Shown: piece by piece, positions 22,720 through 31,696 of the stretch
Numbering within the stretch: position 1 is the stretch's first letter
Layout: every line of letters begins with the position of its first letter
NCBI GenBank assembly: GCA_022653675.1
Contig: JALCST010000018.1
Span: forward strand, 1-41,580
DNA length: 41,580 nt
Direction of reading: 5' to 3'
DNA from: Bacteroidales bacterium
GTDB taxonomy: Bacteria; Bacteroidota; Bacteroidia; Bacteroidales; UBA932
Notes under the pieces: generated by a model
Told to the model about the DNA's origin: nothing
What the model saw: the letters and a program-made list of their open reading frames with translations, nothing else
The model's database searches: none
Made by a program: the position numbers and the translations under genes

Positions 22720-23565
22720 ATGGCTACAAAGAAGAATGCAAAAACGGCTGCTCAGCACATAGACAAAAGAGAGACGTTTGTTTCCATACAGCAGAGCATA
22801 TCCGATAACGATATGAGTATGGAGGATAAGCTCCGTACGCTTTATGAGATACAGAAAACGGATTCGAAGATCGACCAGATCGACCTTCTCCGTGGAGAGT
22901 TGCCGGAGGAGGTGAAGGACATCGAGGATGAGATAGAAGGTCTCAATACGAGGATAAGCCATCTGAAGGAGGATATCCAGACTCAGGATAAGGTCGTCGA
23001 CTCTTATAAAAAAGCGATCGAGGAGAGCAAGGCTAAAAGTGCCAAATATGAGGAACAGCAAAAGAACGTCCAGAACAACAGGGAATTCGAATCCCTGAAT
23101 AAGGAACTGGAATTCCAGGATCTTGAACGCCAGTCCCTGGATAAGAAAATACACGAATCTACGGCCATAATTGCCGACTGGAAAGCCTCGCTCGACGATA
23201 CCAAGACCAATCTGGCCGGCAGAAAGACAGATCTTATTAACAAGAATAAAGAACTTGCTACCATTACCGAAGAGACTTCCAAGGAAAAGGCCGCACTTCA
23301 GAAGCATGTGGACGAATTATCCGCACAGCTGGACGAAAGGATGATTTCCGCTTACCATAGGGTCCGCGACAATGCCAAAAACAGGTTGGCCGTCGTTACC
23401 GTAAAGCGTGAGGCTTGTGGCGGATGCTTTAATAAGATACCTCCACAGAAAAGGATAGAGATAGAACAAAGTAAGAAAATAATAGTTTGCGATTATTGCG
23501 GACGCATACTTGTAAGTTCTTCTTTCGAGAAGGACGAGCCTGCCGACGAAAAGAATGCCAAGTAA
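22720..23565 (+). CDS. Coiled-coil C4-type zinc-ribbon protein
   Basis: This 281-residue protein is a long, highly charged coiled coil (about 25-215) followed by a zinc ribbon with two CxxC pairs (CGGC and CDYC). It belongs to the family of zinc-ribbon proteins often encoded beside nif3 and suggested to act in nucleic-acid or division-related processes. The function is not established. The coiled-coil composition produces a long open frame on the opposite strand that is an artefact. Its last 11 nt overlap the dnaB start. Confidence 0.87.
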   Translation: MATKKNAKTAAQHIDKRETFVSIQQSISDNDMSMEDKLRTLYEIQKTDSKIDQIDLLRGELPEEVKDIEDEIEGLNTRISHLKEDIQTQDKVVDSYKKAIEESKAKSAKYEEQQKNVQNNREFESLNKELEFQDLERQSLDKKIHESTAIIADWKASLDDTKTNLAGRKTDLINKNKELATITEETSKEKAALQKHVDELSAQLDERMISAYHRVRDNAKNRLAVVTVKREACGGCFNKIPPQKRIEIEQSKKIIVCDYCGRILVSSSFEKDEPADEKNAK

Positions 23566-25045
23566 GTCTGCCGGTTATCAAAAGAAGGGTCGGAAGATTC
23601 CGGGAATCGATGCTATTGGCGTTGAGATAGGGCGAAAACCACCTCAGGCCATCGATATCGAGGAAGCTGTGCTCGGTGCTCTCATGCTTGAGCAGAACGT
23701 CGTTCCCGAAGTCATGGAAGTTCTCAATGCGGACTGTTTCTACAAGGAGGCTAACCGTAAGATATTTACTGCTATAAAGAACCTTTCAGATGCACATAAC
23801 CCGATAGACATATATACAGTCGCAGACGAACTCTCCCGCACCGGTGAGCTGGATGAGGTAGGCGGTGCTTTTTACCTGAGTCAACTCACTGATCGCATAG
23901 GTGCGGCAGCCCACATAGAATACCATTCCAAGATACTGCTCCAGAAATACATCCAGCGCGAACTGATCCAGATCTCCTATGAAGTACAGAAGGATGCTTT
24001 CGACGATACGATCCCGGTAGACGAACTCCTGGATTCGGCCCAGCAGAAAATATTTACCCTGACCGAAAAAAACATGAGGAACGATACGGTCAGGATCAAC
24101 GACCTGGTCAACGTTACCCTGGACGAGATCGAGAAGGCGCAGAAGAACAATGACGGGCTTTCCGGTATCCCTTCCGGTTTCCCGAGTCTGGATGCCCGTA
24201 CGCTTGGATGGCAGAAATCGGACCTGATAATAATTGCGGCCCGTCCTTCAATGGGGAAGACGGCTTTCGTGCTTAACATGGCGCGTAACATGGCTGTCGA
24301 CCATAACATACCTGTAGCATTTTTCTCGCTTGAAATGTCGGCCATTTCTCTTGTCAAAAGGTTGATGGTTAGTGAAACAGGACTTTCTTCAGATAAAATC
24401 AGGGGAGGAAGGAAACTCTCTGACGAAGACTGGGGCATACTGAACAGGAAGATAACTGCCATATCGAATTCGCCACTGTGGATAGACGATACGCCTTCGC
24501 TTTCCATATACGAATTCCGTTCCAAGGCCAGGCGTCTTGTGCGAAATTCGGGGGTGAAGATCATAATACTGGATTATTTGCAGCTTATGACTGGTCCGCC
24601 CGAACTGAAGGGCCTCCGTGAACAGGAAGTCGCTGCCATATCCCGTTCCCTCAAGGCGATAGCCAAGGAGTTGAGCGTGCCTATCATAGCGATAGCCCAA
24701 CTTTCCCGCAGGGTAGAAACCCGTGGAGGTTCCATGAGGCCGCAGCTGAGCGACCTGCGTGAATCCGGTGCCATCGAACAGGATGCCGACCTCGTCCTGT
24801 TCATACACAGGCCTTCGTATTACGGGCTCGAGGATGCCAACAAGGAGGATGCCCAGATAATAATAGCAAAGCACCGTAACGGTTCCGTAGGCGACATTAA
24901 CATGCAGTTCGTGGAATCAGAGGTCAAGTTCATCGATAACGGAAGCGGAGATTCCGGGGATAATTATACCATGACGGGATCCAGTATGAACGACGGGGTT
25001 CCCTTCGATGACGGGTTCCCAGGGGGCACGGGTTTTGATACTTAG
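23555..25045 (+). CDS. dnaB: Replicative DNA helicase DnaB
   Basis: The hexameric replication-fork helicase (496 aa). The N-terminal primase-interacting domain begins at about residue 30 (PPQAIDIEEAVLGALM). The RecA-like C-terminal domain has the Walker A loop ARPSMGKTAF (about 228-237), FFSLEMS, Walker B IILDYLQLM and the DLRESGAIEQDAD segment. No intein is present. The first 28 residues are a basic, low-complexity lead. It overlaps the zinc-ribbon gene by 11 nt, implying translational coupling, and is followed 20 nt later by a DUF3108 gene. Its partner primase, dnaG, is about 7 kb downstream on the other strand. Confidence 0.97.
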   Translation: MPSKSAGYQKKGRKIPGIDAIGVEIGRKPPQAIDIEEAVLGALMLEQNVVPEVMEVLNADCFYKEANRKIFTAIKNLSDAHNPIDIYTVADELSRTGELDEVGGAFYLSQLTDRIGAAAHIEYHSKILLQKYIQRELIQISYEVQKDAFDDTIPVDELLDSAQQKIFTLTEKNMRNDTVRINDLVNVTLDEIEKAQKNNDGLSGIPSGFPSLDARTLGWQKSDLIIIAARPSMGKTAFVLNMARNMAVDHNIPVAFFSLEMSAISLVKRLMVSETGLSSDKIRGGRKLSDEDWGILNRKITAISNSPLWIDDTPSLSIYEFRSKARRLVRNSGVKIIILDYLQLMTGPPELKGLREQEVAAISRSLKAIAKELSVPIIAIAQLSRRVETRGGSMRPQLSDLRESGAIEQDADLVLFIHRPSYYGLEDANKEDAQIIIAKHRNGSVGDINMQFVESEVKFIDNGSGDSGDNYTMTGSSMNDGVPFDDGFPGGTGFDT

Positions 25046-25065
25046 CAGAAAAAAACATCCTTATT

Positions 25066-25938
25066 ATGAAGATCGAACATATATTTCCTGCCATAGCTTT
25101 TTTTCTCCTCATGTATTCGGTCCCTCCTGTTAAATGCCAGGAAATGCCTTTCCAAGGCGGGGAGAATATTTCCATGGTAGTCCATTACAAATGGGGAGTC
25201 ATCAATGCCGATATCGCCAAACTGGATTATTCGGTAAGTGACGTCTCGATTAACGGCGAAAAGTGTTATCACGTCTATTTGTCGGGGACGACATACAAGT
25301 TCTGGGACAACTTCTTCAAGGTAAGGGATGTATATGAGACGAAAGTCTCCGTTGCGGATTGTACCCCACGCTATTTCCACCGTGATGTACAGGAGGGCAG
25401 CTATACGGCAAGCAATGTTTTTGATTTCGATCCTTCTACGATGAAAGTTAATATCAGGGTGGAAAAGGGCAAGGATTACGTTCTGGATTCCACGCTGTTC
25501 ACCGGAGGCCAGATATATGACATAGTCTCCGCAATATTGAGGATCAGGTGCGTCGATTTCAGCTCCATAGTGGCCGGCAAGCCGGTCGTTTTGACTATAG
25601 CCATGGACCGGAATATGGTGGACGCACGTTTCAGGTTCGTATGTAGGGAAAAGAGAAAGATAGACGGACTCGGGACATTCAATACGGTGAAATTGGCGGC
25701 TTCCGTCAGGTCGAGAAAGGACCATTACAAGGAAGAGGCTGCTTCTTCACAGTTCGACGTATTGAACAACGCGAGTGATGTTTTCTCTGGTGATGATGAT
25801 ATAGTTATTTGGTTTTCAGATGATTCCAATAGACTTCCCCTCTGTTTCGAAACCCCTGTCTCGGTCGGTTCCGTACGCGGCAGAATAAAAACGGTTTCGA
25901 ATCAGAAATATCCTATCGACTCTAAAATTGGCGATTGA
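25066..25938 (+). CDS. DUF3108 exported protein
   Basis: A 290-residue protein with a cleavable signal peptide (about 1-25) and a beta-rich mature part matching the DUF3108 family: GENISMVVHYKWGVINADIA near the start, then YHVYLSGTTY and a C-terminal WFSDDSNRLPLCFE, typical of these periplasmic proteins, which resemble lipid or outer-membrane lipoprotein carriers. The role is unknown. It lies between dnaB and the RseC-Rnf genes, 3 nt before the latter, so it is part of the same transcript. Confidence 0.82.
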   Translation: MKIEHIFPAIAFFLLMYSVPPVKCQEMPFQGGENISMVVHYKWGVINADIAKLDYSVSDVSINGEKCYHVYLSGTTYKFWDNFFKVRDVYETKVSVADCTPRYFHRDVQEGSYTASNVFDFDPSTMKVNIRVEKGKDYVLDSTLFTGGQIYDIVSAILRIRCVDFSSIVAGKPVVLTIAMDRNMVDARFRFVCREKRKIDGLGTFNTVKLAASVRSRKDHYKEEAASSQFDVLNNASDVFSGDDDIVIWFSDDSNRLPLCFETPVSVGSVRGRIKTVSNQKYPIDSKIGD

Positions 25939-25941
25939 AAT

Positions 25942-26361
25942 ATGTCTTACCAGAACAGCATTGAACATAATGGGGTCGTTACCGCTGTTGACGGCGACAA
26001 CCTGACGGTTGAAATAGAGCGACAGAGTGCCTGCGGCAGTTGCAGCGCAAAGGCGATATGCGGACTATCAGGCAATGATGTGAAATTATTCGATGTAAAG
26101 CGTCCTGCCGGGCGTAAGGTGGAGGTTGGGGACAAGGTAGTGGTTGTAATGAAATCTTCCATGGGACTCGGTGCCGTTCTCATTTCTTATGTCTTTCCTT
26201 TAATCATCTTATTGGGATTATTGCTATATTTGCTTAAAATCGGAGTTGCGGAACCACTTGCGGCTCTCTCTTCGGTAGTAGCCATAGCCATTTATTATGT
26301 GATTGTTTACCTGTTTCGGGGCAAGCTCAAATACAGGTTTAAATTTTCATTGAAGGAATAA
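25942..26361 (+). CDS. RseC/MucC-type SoxR-reducing system protein
   Basis: A small (139 aa) membrane protein with an N-terminal CGSCSAKAICG cysteine motif (probable Fe-S or redox site), a beta-rich part, and two transmembrane helices (about 73-95 and 99-118). RseC-family proteins are regularly encoded with Rnf in Bacteroidota and in the rsx/rnf loci of other phyla, and are linked to SoxR reduction or Rnf assembly. It lies 12 nt upstream of rnfB. Confidence 0.88.
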   Translation: MSYQNSIEHNGVVTAVDGDNLTVEIERQSACGSCSAKAICGLSGNDVKLFDVKRPAGRKVEVGDKVVVVMKSSMGLGAVLISYVFPLIILLGLLLYLLKIGVAEPLAALSSVVAIAIYYVIVYLFRGKLKYRFKFSLKE

Positions 26362-26373
26362 ATTGTGAAATAG

Positions 26374-27243
26374 ATGAATACCGTGTTGATTACGATTGCC
26401 AGCCTGACCTTGATGGGGTTCATTCTGGCAGTTGTTCTTTATTTTGTCGCGCAAAAGTTCAAGGTGGAAGAGGATCCGCGCATAGACGACGTGGAAGCCC
26501 TTATGCCAGGAGCCAATTGCGGTGGGTGCGGCCATGCTGGTTGCCGTTCGTTTGCCGAAAGTGTCGTCAAGGCACCTTCCATAGGAAATGAATTCTGTCC
26601 CGTAGGAGGGAATGCCGTTATGAAAAAGGTCGCCGCCTATCTGGGGCAGACGGTAGAAGAGAAAAAACCGGAAGTGGCAGTTGTACGATGCAACGGGAGT
26701 TTCGACAACCGTGAGAGGGCCAATTACTATGACGGCTATTCTTCATGCAAGGTGATGTTGTCGCTCTACACGGGAGATACAGGTTGTAATTTCGGCTGTG
26801 CGGGTCTTGGTGACTGTGTGGATGCTTGCAAGTTCGATGCTATCCATATGAACAGTATCACAGGGCTTCCGGAAGTAGACGACGAAAAATGCACTGGTTG
26901 CGGTTCATGCGTTAAGGCTTGTCCCCAGAATTTAATAGAACTCAGGAGCAAGGGAATAAAGGATCGCAGAGTGGTAGTCCTTTGCCGTAACACCGATAAG
27001 GGAGCTGTTACCCGCCAGGTGTGCAGGGCGGGTTGCATAGGTTGCGGCAGATGTGTAAAGGTCTGTCCTTTCGAGGCGATTACCCTTGAAAATAATCTAG
27101 CTTATATTGATCCTGAAAAATGCAGGCTTTGCCGCAAATGCGTGGAGGTTTGCCCGACGGGAGCGATTCATGCCTTCAATTTCCCTCCTCGGGTACCTGT
27201 GGAGGTAACGATGGCGGATGCATTGCCGCTTAAGAACGATTAG
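26374..27243 (+). CDS. rnfB: Electron transport complex subunit RnfB
   Basis: The Rnf subunit (289 aa) that probably accepts electrons from ferredoxin. It has an N-terminal membrane helix (about 5-27), a 4Fe-4S domain with NCGGCGHAGC, then ferredoxin-type CxxCxxC motifs: CAGLGDCVDACKF, CTGCGSCVKACP, CIGCGRCVKVCPF and CRLCRKCVEVCP. It is the first rnf gene in the order B-C-D-G-E-A, as in clostridial and Bacteroidota Rnf clusters except for gene rotation. RnfC follows after 10 nt. Confidence 0.95.
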   Translation: MNTVLITIASLTLMGFILAVVLYFVAQKFKVEEDPRIDDVEALMPGANCGGCGHAGCRSFAESVVKAPSIGNEFCPVGGNAVMKKVAAYLGQTVEEKKPEVAVVRCNGSFDNRERANYYDGYSSCKVMLSLYTGDTGCNFGCAGLGDCVDACKFDAIHMNSITGLPEVDDEKCTGCGSCVKACPQNLIELRSKGIKDRRVVVLCRNTDKGAVTRQVCRAGCIGCGRCVKVCPFEAITLENNLAYIDPEKCRLCRKCVEVCPTGAIHAFNFPPRVPVEVTMADALPLKND

Positions 27244-27253
27244 TGCGAAAGAT

Positions 27254-28594
27254 ATGGAAAAGACATTCAGACTGGGCGGAATCCATCCGCAGGATAACAA
27301 ACTCACATCGGAAGCTCCAGTGGAAATTTTCCCGATTCTTCCCAAGGTATATATTTCGATGGCACAGTCCCTCGGGGCTCCCGCTACACCTGTCGTAACC
27401 AAGGGGGAAAAGGTAAAGGTAGGCCAGGTCATAGGGAAGCCTTCGGCATTTATCTCCGGATTTGTACACGCATCCGTTTCAGGGACGGTAACCGACGTGG
27501 TGCCCATGGCAGATCTGGCGGGAAGGAAAGTTATGCACGTTGTGATAGATGTCGAAGGTGACGAATGGTTGCCGGAGATAGATCGTTCCAAGACTGTCAT
27601 ACGCGCCATCAAGGCTTCGAGGGAGGAGATAATCGAAAAGATAAAGAACGCAGGAGTCGTCGGACTCGGGGGAGCCGGGTTCCCTACCTGGATAAAGCTT
27701 TCCCCTCCACCGGGTAAAAAAGCGGAGTTCTTGATTATCAATGGTTCCGAATGTGAGCCTTACGTTACGGCCGACGACCGTTCAATGCGCGAGCAGCCGG
27801 AGGAGATTTTCATAGGGGGCGAGATTATGCTCAAGGCTCTCGGAATTGCAAAGGGATTCGTTGGGATCGAAGACAATAAGAAGGCTGCGATTGCCAAAAT
27901 GAAGGAAAGTGCTAAACACTATCCCCATTTTGAGGTCGTGGTGTTGAAACGTAAATATCCGGAAGGCGGTGAAAAACAGATAATCAATGCAATAACCGGG
28001 CGAAGGGTCCCATCGCTCGGGTTGCCTATAGATACTGGTTGCGTTGTCCAGAATGTAGGGACGGCTCTTGCAGTATATGATGCCGTGCAGAAAAACAAAC
28101 CGTTGGTAGAGAGTGTAATCACGGTTACAGGGAAATGCATAGCGCAGCAGAGGAATTTCGTAATGCGCGTAGGGACGTCGTTCGCACAAATCCTGGATGC
28201 CATAGGTGGATTGCCTGTCGAGGCGGCCAAGTTCATAAGCGGTGGTCCGATGATGGGCAAGGCCGTGGCCAATGTCAATGCATCCGTTTTGAAAGGGACT
28301 TCCGCTTTCCTGCTTCTGACGGAGAAGGAGACAAAAAGGGAACCGGAGAGCGCATGCATACGCTGCAGCAAATGCGTCCAGGTATGCCCGATGGGGCTTG
28401 AGCCTTATCTTCTGTACAAACTTTCCAAAAACGGAAGAGGTATTGCTGAACTCGAAAGAAATGATATCCAGGATTGCATAGAATGCGGTTGTTGCCTCTA
28501 CAGTTGTCCTGCACATATTCCTCTACTTGATGTGATAAGGATAGGCAAATCTACCGCATTGAAAGATATAAAGTCCAGAGCAGCAAAAAAATAG
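27254..28594 (+). CDS. rnfC: Electron transport complex subunit RnfC
   Basis: The NADH-interacting peripheral subunit (446 aa). The N-terminus MEKTFRLGGIHPQDNK fixes the start at ATG 27254; the open frame extends 12 codons upstream into rnfB. A flavin/NADH-binding Rossmann-like region carries GLGGAGFPTWIKL, followed by the SLBB-like fold and two 4Fe-4S motifs, CIRCSKCVQVCP and CIECGCCLYSCP, near the C-terminus. It passes electrons between NAD(H) and the membrane flavins. It lies 6 nt before rnfD. Confidence 0.95.
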   Translation: MEKTFRLGGIHPQDNKLTSEAPVEIFPILPKVYISMAQSLGAPATPVVTKGEKVKVGQVIGKPSAFISGFVHASVSGTVTDVVPMADLAGRKVMHVVIDVEGDEWLPEIDRSKTVIRAIKASREEIIEKIKNAGVVGLGGAGFPTWIKLSPPPGKKAEFLIINGSECEPYVTADDRSMREQPEEIFIGGEIMLKALGIAKGFVGIEDNKKAAIAKMKESAKHYPHFEVVVLKRKYPEGGEKQIINAITGRRVPSLGLPIDTGCVVQNVGTALAVYDAVQKNKPLVESVITVTGKCIAQQRNFVMRVGTSFAQILDAIGGLPVEAAKFISGGPMMGKAVANVNASVLKGTSAFLLLTEKETKREPESACIRCSKCVQVCPMGLEPYLLYKLSKNGRGIAELERNDIQDCIECGCCLYSCPAHIPLLDVIRIGKSTALKDIKSRAAKK

Positions 28595-28600
28595 ACACTT

Positions 28601-29596
28601 ATGAAAAAATTCATAGTTTCGCCCGCACCGCACATACATTCCAAACAGAGTACACGTTCTCTTATGGTGGATGTCATAATCGCTCTTGTTCCGACGCTAG
28701 CGGTCTCGATTTATGCTTTCGGCTTCTCGGCCATACAGTTGGTCCTCGTCGGAGTCGTTACTTGTGTCCTTACGGAATACCTGATCGAGAAGTTCATAAT
28801 GCATTCCAAGGTCACCATAGACGACTGCTCTGCAATCGTGACCGGTCTGCTTCTGGCATTGAACATGCCTCCTAGTGCACCTTGGTGGCTGGTAATGATA
28901 GGTTCGATAATGGCCATAGGAGTAGGCAAGATGACATTCGGAGGAATAGGACAGAATATCTTCAATCCCGCTATATTCGGTCGCGTGTTTCTGCTCGTTT
29001 CGTTCCCTGTACTCATGACTGACTGGTCGATTCCCCAGGCATGGCTTGCCGCCGGCAAGGTTGATGCGGTTACCGGTCCGACTCCGCTTTCAATAGTAAG
29101 AGAAGGTCTTGCTGCGGGACAGACGGTACCACAGATATTTGCTGCCAATAATTTCGATTCGCTGAGCCGCCTGTTCATAAATATCGGCGGTTCCGTAGGC
29201 GAGATCTCGGCCGTGGCGCTGTTGATAGGCATGGTTTATCTGCTTGTACGCAGGGTTATCACGCTTACGATCCCGTTGTCGGTGATTCTGACGGTATTCT
29301 GCATGACCGGCATTTTCTGGCTGATAGATCCTTTGCATTATACCAATCCTGTTTTCAATGTCTTTACCGGAGGTGTTCTTATCGGGGCGATATTCATGGC
29401 TACTGATTACGTCACGTCGCCCATGACATTCCGGGGACAGGTCATATATGGTATAGGCATAGGAGTGATCACCGTACTTATAAGGCTGTTCGGGAGCTAT
29501 CCTGAAGGTATTTCATTCGCCATACTGATAATGAACGCCGTCGTTCCGCTTCTGAACAAATACATTAAACCGGCGCGTTACGCCAAGGGGGTATAA
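28601..29596 (+). CDS. rnfD: Electron transport complex subunit RnfD
   Basis: A polytopic membrane subunit (331 aa) related to NqrB. About nine to ten hydrophobic helices are visible. The covalent FMN site motif DAVTGPTPLS (155-164) is present, with Thr161 the expected attachment residue. It forms the membrane core that couples electron flow to Na+ or H+ transport. Its stop codon directly precedes the rnfG ATG with no spacer. Confidence 0.95.
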   Translation: MKKFIVSPAPHIHSKQSTRSLMVDVIIALVPTLAVSIYAFGFSAIQLVLVGVVTCVLTEYLIEKFIMHSKVTIDDCSAIVTGLLLALNMPPSAPWWLVMIGSIMAIGVGKMTFGGIGQNIFNPAIFGRVFLLVSFPVLMTDWSIPQAWLAAGKVDAVTGPTPLSIVREGLAAGQTVPQIFAANNFDSLSRLFINIGGSVGEISAVALLIGMVYLLVRRVITLTIPLSVILTVFCMTGIFWLIDPLHYTNPVFNVFTGGVLIGAIFMATDYVTSPMTFRGQVIYGIGIGVITVLIRLFGSYPEGISFAILIMNAVVPLLNKYIKPARYAKGV

Positions 29597-30199
29597 ATGG
29601 CTGTAAAATCTACATTTGGAAATATGGTTCTTTCCCTGACCGTTGTTTGTCTGGTCTGTTCGACCATTCTAGGTTTCGTTTACAAGTCGACCGCCGAACC
29701 TATCAGGAAGGCTGAAATTGCAAAGACAAATGCTTCGATAGGGGAGGTAGTTCCTGCATTCGACAATACGCCTTCCGAGGAGGACACCGTAGTTACAGTC
29801 GGTGGAAATAGTTATTCGGTCTTCATCGCCAAGAATGGGGGCGACATCGTCGGATATGCGATAAAGAGTCATTCTACCGGTTTTGGCGGAGTGATAAATC
29901 TGATGGTGGGAGTTACCCCGGACCGGATGATATACAATACCTCCGTGATTTCAATGTCGGAAACTCCCGGCCTTGGGGCGAGGATAGTCCCTTACGGCAA
30001 GTTCAATGCCCAGTTCAAGGGGTGGGATCCCGACAAGAAGGTCTTGAAGGTCAAGAAGGACGGAGGGGACGTGGATGCCATAACCGCAGCCACGATAACA
30101 TCCCGGGCCTTTACCGCCGCGATCAATAATGCACTGGCCGTATTCGACCGTATTAAGAATGTTAAAACCGATATGAGCAATGGACAGGTTCAACAATAA
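29597..30199 (+). CDS. rnfG: Electron transport complex subunit RnfG
   Basis: A single-pass FMN-binding subunit (200 aa): one N-terminal helix (about 9-30) and a periplasmic domain. The flavinylation motif DAITAATITS (160-169) is present with Thr166 as the probable FMN attachment site; it has Ala where many homologues have the Gly of S-G-A-T. Flavin transfer would need an ApbE enzyme, not encoded here. The start codon follows the rnfD stop immediately, and the last 20 nt overlap rnfE. Confidence 0.94.
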   Translation: MAVKSTFGNMVLSLTVVCLVCSTILGFVYKSTAEPIRKAEIAKTNASIGEVVPAFDNTPSEEDTVVTVGGNSYSVFIAKNGGDIVGYAIKSHSTGFGGVINLMVGVTPDRMIYNTSVISMSETPGLGARIVPYGKFNAQFKGWDPDKKVLKVKKDGGDVDAITAATITSRAFTAAINNALAVFDRIKNVKTDMSNGQVQQ

Positions 30200-30785
30200 A
30201 TTAGGAATAGTTCGTCGGGGAATGATCAACAACAACCCGACTTTCATGTTGATTTTAGGGATGTGCCCTACGCTTGGCACGACCACTTCAGCAATAAACG
30301 GCCTGTGTATGGGATTGGCTACTATGTTCGTCCTAATCCTTTCCAATACCATAATTTCAGCCGTTGCCAAGTTCATTCCGGATAAGGTCCGCATACCGTG
30401 CTACATAGTGATAATTGCATCCCTTGTGAGTGTACTACAGCTTCTAATGCAGGTTTATGTCCCGGCCCTTTACAAGACTCTCGGTATTTACATTCCGCTG
30501 ATCGTGGTAAACTGTATAATTCTCGGAAGGGCGGAAGCTTATGCAAAATCGCACAGTGTCGGGGATTCCGCTCTGGACGGACTTGGAGTCGGACTGGGAT
30601 TCACATTGGCTTTGACCGTTCTCGGAATGGTCCGCGAACTTCTCGGTAATCTTTCGTTTTTCGGCTTGAAACTGGCCCATGCGGACGGCATGCTGGCATT
30701 CGTACTTGCACCTGGTGCCTTTCTCGTCCTGGCTTACCTCATAGTGATATTTCGCAAGCTGACCGCCAAAATCATAAACAAGTAG
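30180..30785 (+). CDS. rnfE: Electron transport complex subunit RnfE
   Basis: A six-helix membrane subunit (201 aa) homologous to NqrD. The characteristic [21 protein letters not shown] near the N-terminus and [19 protein letters not shown] in the second half are visible; with RnfA it forms the pseudo-symmetric core holding the intramembrane Fe-S cluster (Cys29 in GMCPTL is a likely ligand). The ATG lies inside the end of rnfG, a 20-nt overlap that suggests coupled translation. It lies 4 nt before rnfA. Confidence 0.95.
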   Translation: MDRFNNKLGIVRRGMINNNPTFMLILGMCPTLGTTTSAINGLCMGLATMFVLILSNTIISAVAKFIPDKVRIPCYIVIIASLVSVLQLLMQVYVPALYKTLGIYIPLIVVNCIILGRAEAYAKSHSVGDSALDGLGVGLGFTLALTVLGMVRELLGNLSFFGLKLAHADGMLAFVLAPGAFLVLAYLIVIFRKLTAKIINK

Positions 30786-30789
30786 AGAT

Positions 30790-31392
30790 ATGGAATACGT
30801 TATAATATTAATATCGGCGATATTCGTCAACAATATAGTACTTTCCCAGTTCCTCGGCATCTGTCCGTTCCTCGGTGTCTCCAACAGGGTGAACACGGCC
30901 TTGGGGATGACCGGTGCGGTAACGTTCGTAATGGCGCTTTCCACTCTGGTGACATATCTGTTGCAATATTACGTCCTCGTTCCGCTGCACATGGAGTTCA
31001 TGCAGACAGTAGTGTTTATTCTCGTCATCGCAGCCCTTGTACAGATGATAGAGATAATAATAAAGAAGATATCCCCGTCCCTCTATCAGGCTCTCGGAAT
31101 TTATCTTCCCCTGATAACCACCAACTGCTGTGTCCTCGGCGTTGCCATTCTGGTAGTCACGAAGGAATTCACGTTCGGCGGGACGGCCCACTTTCTCAAT
31201 CTCGGCGAATCGGTAGTCTATGCAGTTGCAAGCGCACTAGGTTTCGGATTGGCGCTCACCATTTTCGCAGGTATACGCGAACAGCTTGAGCTGTCCGATG
31301 TACCTAAGGCTTTCCGTGGTGTTCCGATAGCGCTAGTGACTGCAGGTATCCTTTCGCTTGCGTTCATAGGTTTTTCAGGACTTGTAAAATAA
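30790..31392 (+). CDS. rnfA: Electron transport complex subunit RnfA
   Basis: A six-helix membrane subunit (200 aa) homologous to NqrE. Family signatures: [20 protein letters not shown] near the N-terminus, [12 protein letters not shown] in the middle and [18 protein letters not shown] near the end. The Cys in GICPFLG and TNCCV are the expected ligands of the intramembrane cluster shared with RnfE. It is last of the rnf genes, followed 7 nt later by a small TPR gene. Confidence 0.95.
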   Translation: MEYVIILISAIFVNNIVLSQFLGICPFLGVSNRVNTALGMTGAVTFVMALSTLVTYLLQYYVLVPLHMEFMQTVVFILVIAALVQMIEIIIKKISPSLYQALGIYLPLITTNCCVLGVAILVVTKEFTFGGTAHFLNLGESVVYAVASALGFGLALTIFAGIREQLELSDVPKAFRGVPIALVTAGILSLAFIGFSGLVK

Positions 31393-31399
31393 TTGAGGA

Positions 31400-31678
31400 A
31401 TGGAAAAGAACGATTTGAATGAGGTACATAAAATGCTTTGCAGCAATAAGGTCGAAGAGGCTTACGAGACTCTTCACGAATTGCTTGAAAAGGAGCCGGA
31501 CAATGCCCAGGCCTGGTACCTTCTGGGTGGTCTGTTTCGTCGGTACCAGATGTGGGGAGATGCGATAAATGCATATAACAAGGCTAAGATGATTGATCCG
31601 GGAGGACCTGCAGATGCTGCCATAGCCTCTATCTACGATATAATAGGATTTGTCAACACTGATTTGATGAATCCGTGA
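31400..31678 (+). CDS. Small tetratricopeptide-repeat protein
   Basis: A 92-residue cytoplasmic protein made of about two TPR units: NKVEEAYETLHELLEKEPDN, AWYLLGGLFRRYQMWGDAI and AYNKAKMIDPGG. No signal peptide. It closes the operon, 7 nt after rnfA, suggesting an accessory role with Rnf, but that is inferred only from position. Its stop is 18 nt from the stop of convergent dnaG, with no hairpin terminator between them. Confidence 0.75.
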   Translation: MEKNDLNEVHKMLCSNKVEEAYETLHELLEKEPDNAQAWYLLGGLFRRYQMWGDAINAYNKAKMIDPGGPADAAIASIYDIIGFVNTDLMNP

Positions 31679-31696
31679 ATCCGCTCCGGACAAGGT

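Noticed and set aside
22714..23307. Minus-strand frame with Leu/Phe-rich, membrane-like translation
   Set aside because: The hydrophobic look is the complement of the Glu/Lys-rich coiled coil of the zinc-ribbon gene.
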